From assembly GCA_022795805.1 (NCBI GenBank), contig JAAWHK010000017.1:1-36351 (forward strand): 36,351 nucleotides of DNA, read 5' to 3'. Source of the stretch: Hungatella sp. (lineage in GTDB: Bacteria > Bacillota > Clostridia > Lachnospirales > Lachnospiraceae). The notes under the pieces are model-generated. The model searched no databases, was not told the DNA's origin, and worked only from the letters and a program-made list of their open reading frames with translations. Positions 6,558 through 15,065 of the stretch are shown here, piece by piece; within the stretch, counting starts at the first letter, position 1, and every line of letters begins with the position of its first letter. The position numbers and the translations under genes were made by a program.

Positions 6558-7934
6558 CTATCTCCACACTCCGTCGGAATCCAGATGGAATCCGTCAACA
6601 TCCGTATTGTACGCCATCTCCCCGGATCCCGGGTAGAAATAGTACCAGTGGTCGTCAATCTGATACCACCCCTCCACCATCTCGCCGTTGGTATCCGCAA
6701 AATACGTCCTCTCATCCCTTCGGATCCATCCTGTAAACATGGCTCCCTGAAGACTGTTGTCCAGCGTATTCATATAGTACCACTTGCCGTCTTTCTTAAG
6801 CCAGCCGGTGTAGGCGCTTCCGTCGTCATTAAAATAGTAGTAATATCCTCCGATGACTCTCCACCCGGAGGTCACCATGCTTCCCTGAGACCGCCCGTTC
6901 TCGCCCTCCGGCCGGAAATAATACCACTTGCCGTTATCTCTCACCCAGCCCAGTGCCATCTGCCCGCTTCCGTGAAGGTAAAACCACTCTCCCCCCAGCT
7001 TAAGCCAGCCGGTAACCATGGTGCCGCTTCCGTCGAAATAATACCACAGTCCGTCTATGGCCTCCCAGCCGCCGGTGCGGAAATTCCCGTCGGGGAAACG
7101 GTATTTCCACGTATTCCCCTCCTTGATCCAGCCTACGGTCTCCTCCGTTCCCTTTACAGCCTTGGGATCCGAGGACTGCTGTCCCTTGCCGTCGGACACA
7201 TACCGCTCCGTAATCTGCAGCTCACCGGACTCCAGCCAGTCGCTGCTCTTGCCATAGGACTTCTGAAAATCCGTCCCGGGAATGGTCCGGATCTTAAACG
7301 TGTACCTGCCGGTCTGTGTCATATAGGGATAAAAATTGTAGTTGGTGGCCGATGTCTTGCTGACTTTGAACACATTCTTCTCGTTCCGCAGAAGCTGGAC
7401 TTCGTAATAGCCCGATCCGTTCTCCGGCTTCTCCCATTTGGCCTCACCCATGTTCTTCTCATTCCAGTAGGCGTCCCTGGGCGTGTCGTATTCTCCCTTA
7501 ATGGGATTCAGCCTGACGATCACCGCCAGCTTATCCCCCTCTCTCTTGGCCGACACGAAAGTTCCTCCGCTGACTTTCACATTGGAAGCCTTGTAGCTGG
7601 CCAGGAAATAGTACTCACTCACATCGTCCGGCTCCAGCACAATCCGCATCCTGGGTTCGTCCGCCGCCTTTACATTGCCTGATCCGCTGTCGCTCCAGGC
7701 AGCTTCCGACACCGTAAAGTGGCTGCCTTTCTCCGCCACCAGGATGCCTCCGTCCGCCGGGCTTCCGCTGCCGATCTCGATCTTCGGCAGGGAGTATCCC
7801 ACTTTCAGCTTTGACGATATCTTTATGCTCACCGAATTAATCGGCTTTGTGGCCGCCCATGCTTCCATCGGCAGGCCTGCCAGAAAGGCACAGACCAAAA
7901 CGAAAGCTGTCAGCCTTTTTATTCTCTGATACAC
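6558..7934 (-). CDS. Secreted protein with choline-binding-type cell-wall repeats (copy A)
   Basis: The product is 458 residues with a clear signal peptide (LTAFVLVCAFLAGL, cleavage after AWA). A beta-rich module follows; its FVSAKREGDKLAVIVRLNP segment and the later YTFKIRTIP segment match the downstream paralogue. From about residue 275 there are seven or eight wall-binding repeats (GLWYYFDGSGTMVTGW and similar). The start is GTG with AAGGAG ten bases upstream. It is third in the operon from 9727, behind the FlhB-like gene. Wall-repeat proteins bind choline or related decorations in other Gram-positives; the ligand here is not known. Confidence 0.85.
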   Translation of the reverse strand: MYQRIKRLTAFVLVCAFLAGLPMEAWAATKPINSVSIKISSKLKVGYSLPKIEIGSGSPADGGILVAEKGSHFTVSEAAWSDSGSGNVKAADEPRMRIVLEPDDVSEYYFLASYKASNVKVSGGTFVSAKREGDKLAVIVRLNPIKGEYDTPRDAYWNEKNMGEAKWEKPENGSGYYEVQLLRNEKNVFKVSKTSATNYNFYPYMTQTGRYTFKIRTIPGTDFQKSYGKSSDWLESGELQITERYVSDGKGQQSSDPKAVKGTEETVGWIKEGNTWKYRFPDGNFRTGGWEAIDGLWYYFDGSGTMVTGWLKLGGEWFYLHGSGQMALGWVRDNGKWYYFRPEGENGRSQGSMVTSGWRVIGGYYYYFNDDGSAYTGWLKKDGKWYYMNTLDNSLQGAMFTGWIRRDERTYFADTNGEMVEGWYQIDDHWYYFYPGSGEMAYNTDVDGFHLDSDGVWR

Positions 7935-7977
7935 TGCAAATCAACTCCTTCTTAATTCTCTGTGAAGCCGTGCCGCC

Positions 7978-8325
7978 TTATTCCAGGCCGGCTCCGGTCT
8001 CCATGTCGTCCCCGCCCTCCGGGGCCTCCCCTGCTGCTTCTTTATCGGTCTCTGCCCCCGGCACATATCCCAGAAAATAGATATAGATATCCACAATGGC
8101 CTGGTACAGTTCCAGAGGAATCTCCTGTCCCAGCTGAAGCTGAGTCAGAAGCGTAGCCAGAGAGTCGTCCTCATACACAGGCACTCCTGCCTCCATAGCA
8201 GTCTCCGTGATCTTCTCCGCCAGGTAACCCATACCCGACGCCACGATCACCGGAGCTCCGTTCTTATCGGGATTATATTTTAATGCTACGGCCTTCTGCC
8301 GCATCAGATCCTCAAATTCTGACAT
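7978..8325 (-). CDS. FlhB C-terminal-domain paralogue (YlqH/FlhX-like)
   Basis: The 115-residue protein matches only the cytoplasmic C-terminal half of FlhB: its KAVALKYNPDKNGAP lines up with FAVALKYDPDKMGAP in the full FlhB encoded at 29833-30906. FlhB cleaves itself at NPTH just before this segment; here the equivalent position reads LMRQ, so the protein resembles the already released fragment and needs no cleavage. YlqH of Bacillus and FhlX/FlhX of other species have this form and can support export-substrate switching. An acidic Gly/Glu tail ends the protein. The start overlaps the end of the upstream YlqG-like gene by 14 bases. Confidence 0.85.
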   Translation of the reverse strand: MSEFEDLMRQKAVALKYNPDKNGAPVIVASGMGYLAEKITETAMEAGVPVYEDDSLATLLTQLQLGQEIPLELYQAIVDIYIYFLGYVPGAETDKEAAGEAPEGGDDMETGAGLE

Positions 8326-9727
8326 TGATCGTTCTCTCCCTCTCCCGTATCTCAGGAAAAATCTCGTCCACTCTTCTGTCCCGTGTGTGGCGCCGGACCA
8401 TAAGCTGACTGAAACGGAAGCCGTTCTCCTTCAGGATATCGGCCACATCCGTCTGAATCTTCTTTTCCTCCTTCACCAGATGGGGCGGTACGAACAGCTG
8501 CACCCCGGCTTCCCGGTTCTGCAAAGTCAGCACCAGCTCAAACTTCCCCACGCTCTGGATGTCAAATTTCAGGAAGAGCTTGATCTTCCTGGCGCCCTCC
8601 TGGTCTCCCCGGTCCGAATCCGGATCCACCCACATCTCCGACATCACGTTGTTGTCCTCGTACTGGAAAGGAAGGATAAAGTGGAGCAGCGGCATGTACA
8701 CGCTTTCGTTGAGAAGCATGCCGTTCATGATGGAGTAAAACTGCTGCACATTCTCCAGGCCTCCGTAACCGTTAGCCCCTTTCAGCAGAAGTCCCGACAG
8801 GCCGTCCGCAAATCCGGACAGGGGGCCATCGGCTCCCCGCGTTCCCAGAAGGTTGTTTAAACTCTCCTGGGCATCTCCCTTGAACAGTCTGGCAAAATCC
8901 CTGTCCCCTGTCATATTCTCAAACAGCTTCCGCAGCCTCTCCTCGTCTCCGTCCTGATACCTGGCCGCGTGAAACACCAAAAGCATAGCAGCCTCCCGGA
9001 CCGCACCGTAGTCATGGGTCCGTGAAATGTAGTCCGCCAGAAACGGAATCAGACTCTTGTTGAGCAGCGCCGTATTCCCGGCCGTATCTCCGTTGGCTGC
9101 CTGCCAGTTCATGGAGTCTGCCAACTCCTTAAAATCTTCCCTGTAGGATCGAAGCAGAAGCTGGGCGATATCGTCTGTCAGGGAACGCATCTGCTGCAAA
9201 AGATGCTCTCCCGACGAAAAATTATTATAGCTCTTAAGGAAATCCAGCGCCGCCTCCTGAAGCGCTCTGGAGGAGCTTCCCAGAAGGAGGGTCCGAAACT
9301 GATTGAAGAAAGTCCCGGAGAACTTGGCCTGCAGTACCCCCTGCCCCTGAAGGTAAGCCAGAAGATCCTCCGGCGAGTCCATGCGCATGGACAGGAGGAA
9401 CTTCTCCACCAGGTCAGCTACCTCAGCCTTGTCAAGACCTGCCCCGTCCGTAAACAGAAGGCGCTCCATGGCGCCCGCCAGATCGCTGCTCTCCCCCAGT
9501 CCCTTGACAAACGCACCGTAGTTGCTGTCGTAGTCCACTACGCTCAGAAGGGCATCCTGGGTGTTCTTCCCCATCTGGTCCCCTTCTCTGCCGTCGGGCC
9601 GCACCACCCGGGTGGGATCCGCCGGATTATGGATGGCCGGATTCCCCGCGCCGTGCTTGGGATCCTGAGGATTGATCATATTGCGGTTATCGATATTAGG
9701 CGTCGTCACCTGTAAAATATTGGCCAT
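8312..9727 (-). CDS. FliK/YlqG-like flagellar protein
   Basis: The 471-residue product starts MANILQVTTPNIDNRN; a longer frame to 9772 adds a poor leader, and AGGGGG precedes the chosen ATG. The N-terminus is polar and proline-rich, the middle helical, and residues about 340-450 form a beta-rich segment (KLFLKFDIQSVGKFEL, then LTLQNREAGVQLFVPP) like the C-terminal domain of hook-length proteins. Position is telling: in Bacillus subtilis ylqG is followed by ylqH, the FlhB C-terminal paralogue, as here. A role in hook length or substrate switching is plausible but similarity to FliK is weak. It is the first gene of an operon behind a sigma-D type promoter. Confidence 0.6.
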   Translation of the reverse strand: MANILQVTTPNIDNRNMINPQDPKHGAGNPAIHNPADPTRVVRPDGREGDQMGKNTQDALLSVVDYDSNYGAFVKGLGESSDLAGAMERLLFTDGAGLDKAEVADLVEKFLLSMRMDSPEDLLAYLQGQGVLQAKFSGTFFNQFRTLLLGSSSRALQEAALDFLKSYNNFSSGEHLLQQMRSLTDDIAQLLLRSYREDFKELADSMNWQAANGDTAGNTALLNKSLIPFLADYISRTHDYGAVREAAMLLVFHAARYQDGDEERLRKLFENMTGDRDFARLFKGDAQESLNNLLGTRGADGPLSGFADGLSGLLLKGANGYGGLENVQQFYSIMNGMLLNESVYMPLLHFILPFQYEDNNVMSEMWVDPDSDRGDQEGARKIKLFLKFDIQSVGKFELVLTLQNREAGVQLFVPPHLVKEEKKIQTDVADILKENGFRFSQLMVRRHTRDRRVDEIFPEIRERERTINVRI

Positions 9728-9780
9728 ACTTCCCCCTGTATCTGATTCCTGTATATTTATAAATACATACAATAATTTTA

Positions 9781-9808
9781 TATATCGGCGTATTTATCCT
9801 TTTTATTA
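9781..9808 (-). promoter_or_regulatory. Sigma-D promoter of the ylqG-like operon
   Basis: Minus-strand GCCGATATA (9789 to 9781) is an exact -10 element, and TAAT (9808 to 9805) lies 15 bases upstream, three of four matches to TAAA. It faces the leftward operon starting at 9727. Confidence 0.6.
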
Positions 9809-9972
9809 TATTATCTTTTTCCTTTTTGCACAAGATAAGAAAATAATATTATTTTTACAGCTTTATTAACTTTATAACGTTTGAATAAACTTTGGCGGAT
9901 CTCACCTGCTCCGCAATTTTGGCTTATTGTTCCCGGCCCGCTCCAATTTCCGGCAAAACAGCCATAATTCAC

Positions 9973-9999
9973 TTAATTTTATAGAGAAATCGCCGATAA
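9973..9999 (+). promoter_or_regulatory. Sigma-D promoter of the flgM operon
   Basis: TTAA (9973-9976), a spacer of 15 bases and GCCGATAA (9992-9999) fit the sigma-28 consensus TAAA-N15-GCCGATAA, with a perfect -10. It stands 50 bases before the flgM start, so the anti-sigma factor, hook-associated proteins, fliW and csrA are probably under the factor that FlgM inhibits. Confidence 0.75.
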
Positions 10000-10049
10000 A
10001 GAAAGATATAGAATGTATATCAGCGCTATTTCAGAAGGGAGGTCGCTAT

Positions 10050-10343
10050 ATGAATATTACATTCCCAACTATTAATACACCGTACCGTCCCACGGTTCCG
10101 GCACAGACGAAACGCACTCCCAGCGCTTCAAAGACCAGAGGCGATTACGACACAGTGAACATCACCAGGACCAGAACAGCCGATGATGAAGAGACCTTCG
10201 CCAGAGTGCTGGCCCGCAAGGCTGCCGCACAGCTGAACACTGCCGGGCAGGACAGAGTTCAGGAACTGAAAGCCATGGTCGCCGACGGCACCTACACACC
10301 GGATCCCCAGCGGATCGCCGGCCGGATGCTGGGTCTGGGCTGA
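10050..10343 (+). CDS. flgM: Anti-sigma-D factor FlgM
   Basis: The 97-residue protein has the C-terminal FlgM helices, RVQELKAMVADGTYTPDPQR then IAGRMLG, which wrap around sigma-28. The N-terminal half is polar and disordered. It binds SigD until the hook-basal body is complete; in many bacteria FlgM is then exported. The ATG at 10050 is chosen because GGGAGG is seven bases upstream and the sigma-D promoter lies inside the longer frame. It is first in the operon, ahead of flgN. Confidence 0.9.
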   Translation: MNITFPTINTPYRPTVPAQTKRTPSASKTRGDYDTVNITRTRTADDEETFARVLARKAAAQLNTAGQDRVQELKAMVADGTYTPDPQRIAGRMLGLG

Positions 10344-10385
10344 GCGCCGTGGATTTGACAGGACAGAAAGGAGTCCATTTTATTT

Positions 10386-10868
10386 ATGGAACAGCAGACA
10401 CAGGAACTATTTGACGATTTCATTTCCGTTATAAAGGAGCTGATCGCCGTAACCCGGGATATCGCCCGGGTGGAGGAGTCCAAGGCCGAAGCCGCTTCTT
10501 TAAAGAGACACGAACTTCTCAACGACTATATCCAGGAGGAACAGGCCCACATCCTGAAGCTTCGGGGACTGGAGCAGCGCAGGATCCGTCTGGCCGGGGA
10601 GCTGGGATGGGGATCCATGACGTTCCGCCAGATTCTGGACACTGTTTCTCTCCGCCGGCTTCCCCTTCTGCGGCCTCTGTTTTCGGATCTTGAGGATCAG
10701 CTGAACCGGCTTACCAAGGCGCGCCAGGCATCGGAACAGATCATCGGAGTCCGGCTCCACGAGCTGCAGGTAGCCATCGCCCAGCAGGAAGGCGGTTCCT
10801 ATGACAACGCGGGCAATGTCAACCTGAATTCCCAGTTCCACAGCAGACTCCGGAACACATACGTCTGA
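10386..10868 (+). CDS. flgN: FlgN-family export chaperone
   Basis: This 160-residue protein is almost wholly helical, with coiled-coil heptads in residues 1-70 and 95-135, the layout of FlgN. FlgN binds the C-termini of FlgK and FlgL and escorts them to the export gate. It lies between flgM and flgK, the usual place. AAAGGAG lies 12 bases before the ATG. The C-terminal NLNSQFHSRLRNTYV resembles tails seen in clostridial FlgN. The assignment rests mostly on position and shape. Confidence 0.8.
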   Translation: MEQQTQELFDDFISVIKELIAVTRDIARVEESKAEAASLKRHELLNDYIQEEQAHILKLRGLEQRRIRLAGELGWGSMTFRQILDTVSLRRLPLLRPLFSDLEDQLNRLTKARQASEQIIGVRLHELQVAIAQQEGGSYDNAGNVNLNSQFHSRLRNTYV

Positions 10869-10944
10869 CATTTTATTGGAAGCGCGGCATCAGCCCACGC
10901 CTTCCTGTTTATTATAACAGAAAGAATATTTGGAGGATACACAT

Positions 10945-12735
10945 ATGGTAAGAGCAACTTTCGCCGGTTTTACCACGGCTATGTCCGCCCTTCAGGCCAA
11001 CCAGAAGCGTCTGGATATCACCGGACAGAACCTGGCCAACACAAATACCGTCGGCTACACCAGACAGCAGCTTCAGGTTTCCAGCCTGAACTACACCAAC
11101 CCGGTCTCCCACTATATGAGCAGTTCCGAGGTGGTGGTGGGATTCGGCGTACACATGGATAAGGTCACTCAGATCCGTGACCCCTATCTGGATATGCAGT
11201 ACCGCGGACAGATTCAGAAGTCCGGTTACACCGATGCCATGCAGAAATCACTTGACCGTCTGTCCGATTATCTGGATGAGACCCAGATCGACGGCATCCA
11301 CATGGCCTTCCAGGAGATTCAGGCTACGCTTCAGCGTATGCACGATCTGGCCTACGTAGACGACGCTGTCTTCGAGGCGGAGCTTCGCACCCGCATGCAG
11401 GCGCTGGCCAACAAGATGAACGAGGCATCCAAGGAGATCGACAAGGCCGCCCAGGAGGAGTTCAGCCGTCTGGACGGAACAGGCACCAGCGAGCAGGGCT
11501 CCGTTCAGAGGATCAACGATATCCTTCAGCAGATCGGCCAGATGAACCGTCAGATCAAGCAGAACCAGATCATGGGGCAGCCCAGCCTGGAGCTGATGGA
11601 CGACCGGAACGTGCTTATAGATGAACTGGCCAGCTATATTCCCATCGAGGTTACCTACTATAAAGACAGAGAACACGACGGCCTGAATGATGCCGGAGTG
11701 GACGACGGTAATCATTTAGGTGAGAAGTACCATCTGGACAGCGCGGGCAATATCATTATGAAGCAGGAGTGGCCCGACGATCTGCGGATTACCATGGATT
11801 ATGTGGATCAAAACGGCGTTCGTCAGAAGCTTGTCCTCGTGGAAGGCACCGTGGGAAAAGGTAACGAGAACTACGGGAAAGTCACCGTTAACAACAGCGA
11901 TGCTATACGAAACGGAAACATGAAGCCCAGTGGACTGGAACTTGTGTTCTCCGGATTCGAGGCAACCAGTACCCCTACGGACTATGGAACCCCTTCAGCA
12001 GACATAATTTTTTCCCGCCCCATTGATCCTGTCACCGGCAATCCTGGCGCCATCACCAGCCAGTTCCCCGCCGGCTCCGGTTCCATTCAGGCAAGTCTCG
12101 ATATGCTCTGGAAGGACGGTGAGACCGCCGGCATCGCCGATGTGAGAGGCTACGATTTCTACACGAATCAGCTTGACAATCTTGCCGCCTCTTTCGCTGA
12201 GGTTATGAATACGATTAACGCAAAGTATACCGCAGCCGGCAATGATTCCCAGCTGCTTGTCAACACTACAAATGATTCAACCACTGGTATTACCGCCGCC
12301 AACATCGGTATCAGCCAGGGCTGGATCAACGGCTCTATCCATATCGGCAAGGGAACAGGCGCGAATGGCAACGCTAACGACACAGCGCTGGATATGTTGG
12401 AAGCCATGCAGTCCACATATCCCATCAAAGGCGGAAATATCGGTCAGTTCCCCAATGTGGATCTGGACAATAATACCTTCGGCGACTTCATGAATCATAC
12501 GTCCACGATCCTGGCCAATGATTCGTACAGCAATTCTGTCTCCTTAAAGACCAACATGACGGTTCTGAACGGCATCCAGAACTCCCGTGATTCCGTGTCA
12601 GGCGTCAGCCTCAATGAGGAGGCATCCAACATTATGATGCACATGTCCGCTTACAATGCGGCCTCACGTCTCATGACCACCCTGGATCAGGCGCTGGATG
12701 TGCTGATCAACGGAACCGGCGTCGTAGGCCGATAA
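10945..12735 (+). CDS. flgK: Hook-associated protein 1 (FlgK)
   Basis: The 596-residue product has the rod/hook-type N-terminus LDITGQNLANTNTVGYTRQQ and a C-terminal D0 region (SLNEEASNIMMHMSAYNAAS, then LDQALDVLINGTG). FlgK forms the first junction ring between hook and filament. The ATG at 10945 has GGAGG eight bases upstream; the longer frame from 10930 would begin at the ribosome site itself. The length is ordinary for the family. A GCCGATAA sequence coincides with its stop codon. Confidence 0.95.
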   Translation: MVRATFAGFTTAMSALQANQKRLDITGQNLANTNTVGYTRQQLQVSSLNYTNPVSHYMSSSEVVVGFGVHMDKVTQIRDPYLDMQYRGQIQKSGYTDAMQKSLDRLSDYLDETQIDGIHMAFQEIQATLQRMHDLAYVDDAVFEAELRTRMQALANKMNEASKEIDKAAQEEFSRLDGTGTSEQGSVQRINDILQQIGQMNRQIKQNQIMGQPSLELMDDRNVLIDELASYIPIEVTYYKDREHDGLNDAGVDDGNHLGEKYHLDSAGNIIMKQEWPDDLRITMDYVDQNGVRQKLVLVEGTVGKGNENYGKVTVNNSDAIRNGNMKPSGLELVFSGFEATSTPTDYGTPSADIIFSRPIDPVTGNPGAITSQFPAGSGSIQASLDMLWKDGETAGIADVRGYDFYTNQLDNLAASFAEVMNTINAKYTAAGNDSQLLVNTTNDSTTGITAANIGISQGWINGSIHIGKGTGANGNANDTALDMLEAMQSTYPIKGGNIGQFPNVDLDNNTFGDFMNHTSTILANDSYSNSVSLKTNMTVLNGIQNSRDSVSGVSLNEEASNIMMHMSAYNAASRLMTTLDQALDVLINGTGVVGR

Positions 12736-12765
12736 TATATAACGCTACCATGGAGGTGTTTTAAA

Positions 12766-13938
12766 ATGCGTGTCACCAATACGTCAACATACAGAAACTA
12801 CACCAGCGGTGTCAACAACGTTCACGCCGCACTTAATAAAAGCTTTAACAAGGTCTCCAGCGGCAGGGCATATGAGACCGCTTCCGAATCCCCCCTCTCA
12901 TACTACAGAGGTAAGAAGATTGACAGCCAGTTTCTGGCTGTCCAGGGCAAACTGACTACCATAAAGGATGTCCGCAACCGTATCTACCAGCAGGAGGTGG
13001 GGGCCCGGAGTATTCACACCATTCTCTCCGGTGATCAGGGGGCCAAAAACCGGGTTCGCTACGCTCTTACCGCAACCACTACCGGTTCCGCCCTGGAGAG
13101 CACACGCCTGGATCTCCTGCAGAAGCAGCACCAGATCGTGGATGCCCTGAATACACAATACGAGGATTTTTATATTTACGGCGGCAATGACAAGTCCACC
13201 CGTCCCTTTACCCTCAGTGAAGACGGAACGACTTTGACTTACACCCATACGTTCCCCGGCGACAGCGACCCTACCAGCGTAACTCTGGAACTGCAGAAAA
13301 ACGCAGACGGAACTTACGGTTTTGTAGCAACAGGAGCAACAGGACCAGGAGCGGCCGGTGCCACCGGTGAGGCGATTCTTGCCAGAGCTATGCAAGAACA
13401 GGGCCGAATGGATGTAGGTTACGGTTCTATCTTTGAGAGAGACAGCCTTATCGACACCTTCACCGGCGGACTTAATGTACTGACAGGAGTTACCTCCGAC
13501 GCCATAAATGAATGGCCGACTTCAACGGCAGACAGCAGCGGCAAGTCTGTCCTGGACTATCTGAATGAAAGCGCTTTAGCCCTTACCGGCCAGGCCGCCC
13601 TGGCTATTAAGGATTTTCAGGAGCAGGAAAAAGCCGGCAATGGTGATAAGACCGTTATGCACGATGTGCTGGGCAAGACCCTGGAGGCCATGACCGATGC
13701 CGAGCAGACGCTGACCACAGTCTATTCTGACCTGGGCAATAAATATAAACTTCTCGACGACACGGAAAGCCGTCTCAACGATATATCCGACGCGCTCAAA
13801 GTACAGTACAAGGATACCGTAGGTGCGGATCCTTACGAAGCCATCATGGAGATGTTCAACAACCAGTACGCATACAATGCATCTCTTCAGATTGGTTCCA
13901 AGCTTATGGGATCATCTCTGTTTGATTTTATGGGTTAA
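12766..13938 (+). CDS. flgL: Hook-associated protein 3 (FlgL)
   Basis: The 390-residue, flagellin-like protein has an N-terminal helix with LNKSFNKVSSGR (about 24-35) and a C-terminal region ending NQYAYNASLQIGSKL. FlgL joins the FlgK ring to the filament. It follows flgK by 30 bases with GGAGGTG before the ATG. Around residues 188-201 there is a short Gly/Ala/Thr-rich run (GATGPGAAGATGE) of collagen-like character in the central domain, probably an exposed loop. Confidence 0.93.
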   Translation: MRVTNTSTYRNYTSGVNNVHAALNKSFNKVSSGRAYETASESPLSYYRGKKIDSQFLAVQGKLTTIKDVRNRIYQQEVGARSIHTILSGDQGAKNRVRYALTATTTGSALESTRLDLLQKQHQIVDALNTQYEDFYIYGGNDKSTRPFTLSEDGTTLTYTHTFPGDSDPTSVTLELQKNADGTYGFVATGATGPGAAGATGEAILARAMQEQGRMDVGYGSIFERDSLIDTFTGGLNVLTGVTSDAINEWPTSTADSSGKSVLDYLNESALALTGQAALAIKDFQEQEKAGNGDKTVMHDVLGKTLEAMTDAEQTLTTVYSDLGNKYKLLDDTESRLNDISDALKVQYKDTVGADPYEAIMEMFNNQYAYNASLQIGSKLMGSSLFDFMG

Positions 13939-13966
13939 AATATTTATTCAGAAAGGGGGTTAGTGT

Positions 13967-14575
13967 ATGGAACCGCTTATTAAGATCACATCTGAACCTA
14001 TGCGCATCGTGCGTTTTTCTCAGAATGCCCGTTTAGTCAATGCTGACAGTGTGGATATGGAGAGAAGAAAGGCTCTGGCGCGGCAGGCCTCATTCCGCAA
14101 TTCCATCGGTCAGGGAGCTGCTTCGATGGAGGAGATCAAAAAGATCAACCATGCGTTTTCCAAGAAAAGCGTTCCGTCTCATACAGACGGTTCGGCCAAA
14201 CCGCAGGTTGTCTCCCGTCAGGCCCAGATGCAGGTTCAACCCCAGCCTCAGCCATCTTCCGCTCCGGCAGCTGTCTCCTCCCAGGAGATAGCATCTTCGG
14301 ATATTGCTGTATCAGCAACGGCTGCCGCTGTTCCGGCTTCTGTTTCCGTGCCTGATGTACAGCGGGATATTTCCGCAGAGACCAGTTCTTCCTACACGGC
14401 TCAGAGAGGCTCTTTTGAGATGCGTGTCGCCAAGGGAGAACTGACTTACCTGCCTCCGCTGATGATGACCATCGTCACGCAGCGGCCCCAGATTCACATC
14501 GAGTATCTGGGCGGCTTTAATTATGTCCCCCCCAGAGACGGGGATTCGGGCAGCAATATTAATCTGTTCTCATAG
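13967..14575 (+). CDS. Protein of the flgL-fliW interval (YviE/DUF6470-like by position)
   Basis: The protein is 202 residues with no signal peptide. The N-terminus (LIKITSEPMRIVRFSQNARL) and the C-terminus (RPQIHIEYLGGFNYVPP) look like the conserved ends of the small YviE/DUF6470 proteins coded between flgL and fliW in other Firmicutes. Between them lies a low-complexity stretch rich in Gln, Pro, Ser and Ala (about residues 82-130). AAGGGGG is seven bases upstream of the ATG, and the FliW ribosome site overlaps its stop. The molecular role is unknown in the family. Confidence 0.6.
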   Translation: MEPLIKITSEPMRIVRFSQNARLVNADSVDMERRKALARQASFRNSIGQGAASMEEIKKINHAFSKKSVPSHTDGSAKPQVVSRQAQMQVQPQPQPSSAPAAVSSQEIASSDIAVSATAAAVPASVSVPDVQRDISAETSSSYTAQRGSFEMRVAKGELTYLPPLMMTIVTQRPQIHIEYLGGFNYVPPRDGDSGSNINLFS

Positions 14576-14589
14576 GAGTGTTTACTGAT

Positions 14590-15060
14590 ATGACGATACA
14601 AACCGATTATGGTACGGTAGAATATGGAACGGAGGATCTAATCGTATTTTCTGACGGGATTTTTGGATTTCCCAAGCTGACCCGCTATCTTCTTCTCCGC
14701 ATAAACGAGGGGGAGGAGGATGATTCCATGCTTCTTATGGTGTCAGTGGAAGATCCCAACGTAATATTTGTGCTGATTAATCCCTTCTCCCTCTGTCCTG
14801 ATTATTCACCTGAGCTGGCTTCTGAAGAGCTTGCCTGCCTTCAGGTTACGGACAGTGGTGAATTGTCTTACTATGTGATCTGTGTCGTAAAAAATGATTA
14901 TCTGGACAATACAGTCAATCTGAAATGTCCCCTGGTCATTAATCCAAAGACCCGGTGCGGCATCCAGATTATCCTGGCCAACACCTCCTACGGTTACGGC
15001 CATAAGTTAAGTTCTTTTTCATCTATTACGGATTCAACCGATATCCGCAGTGAGGAGTGA
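14590..15060 (+). CDS. fliW: Flagellar assembly factor FliW
   Basis: The 156-residue protein has the FliW opening (TIQTDYGTVEY, then IVFSDGIFGFP) and the central SVEDPNVIFVLINP block. FliW binds CsrA and newly made flagellin in a partner switch: when flagellin is exported, FliW frees flagellin and holds CsrA, relieving repression of flagellin mRNA. The ATG at 14590 is chosen because the family begins there and TAGGAG lies 11 bases upstream. It directly precedes csrA, and the csrA ribosome site overlaps the fliW stop. Confidence 0.93.
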   Translation: MTIQTDYGTVEYGTEDLIVFSDGIFGFPKLTRYLLLRINEGEEDDSMLLMVSVEDPNVIFVLINPFSLCPDYSPELASEELACLQVTDSGELSYYVICVVKNDYLDNTVNLKCPLVINPKTRCGIQIILANTSYGYGHKLSSFSSITDSTDIRSEE

Positions 15061-15065
15061 CAACT

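Larger units (their letters stand above)
9728..10049. other. Divergent promoter region between two late flagellar operons
   Basis: This is 322 bases with no credible gene, very AT-rich in its left half. It holds a sigma-D type promoter facing left (about 9781-9808) and one facing right (9973-9999), and the flgM ribosome site GGGAGG just before 10050. Nothing else was recognised. Confidence 0.7.

Noticed and set aside
6531-7682. Plus-strand open frame of 383 codons opposite the wall-repeat protein
   Set aside because: Antisense shadow of repeat-rich coding DNA. The similar long frames at 5218-6210 and 15421-16440 are rejected for the same reason.
8437-8443. GCCGATA on the minus strand inside the YlqG-like gene, and a similar one inside flagellin near 533-540
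   Set aside because: They fall within codons of conserved or open frames, have no -35 match and are not followed by a start at useful distance; such short motifs occur by chance.
9927-10049. N-terminal extension of FlgM from the longest frame
   Set aside because: It contains the sigma-D promoter, and the ATG at 10050 has a much better ribosome site.
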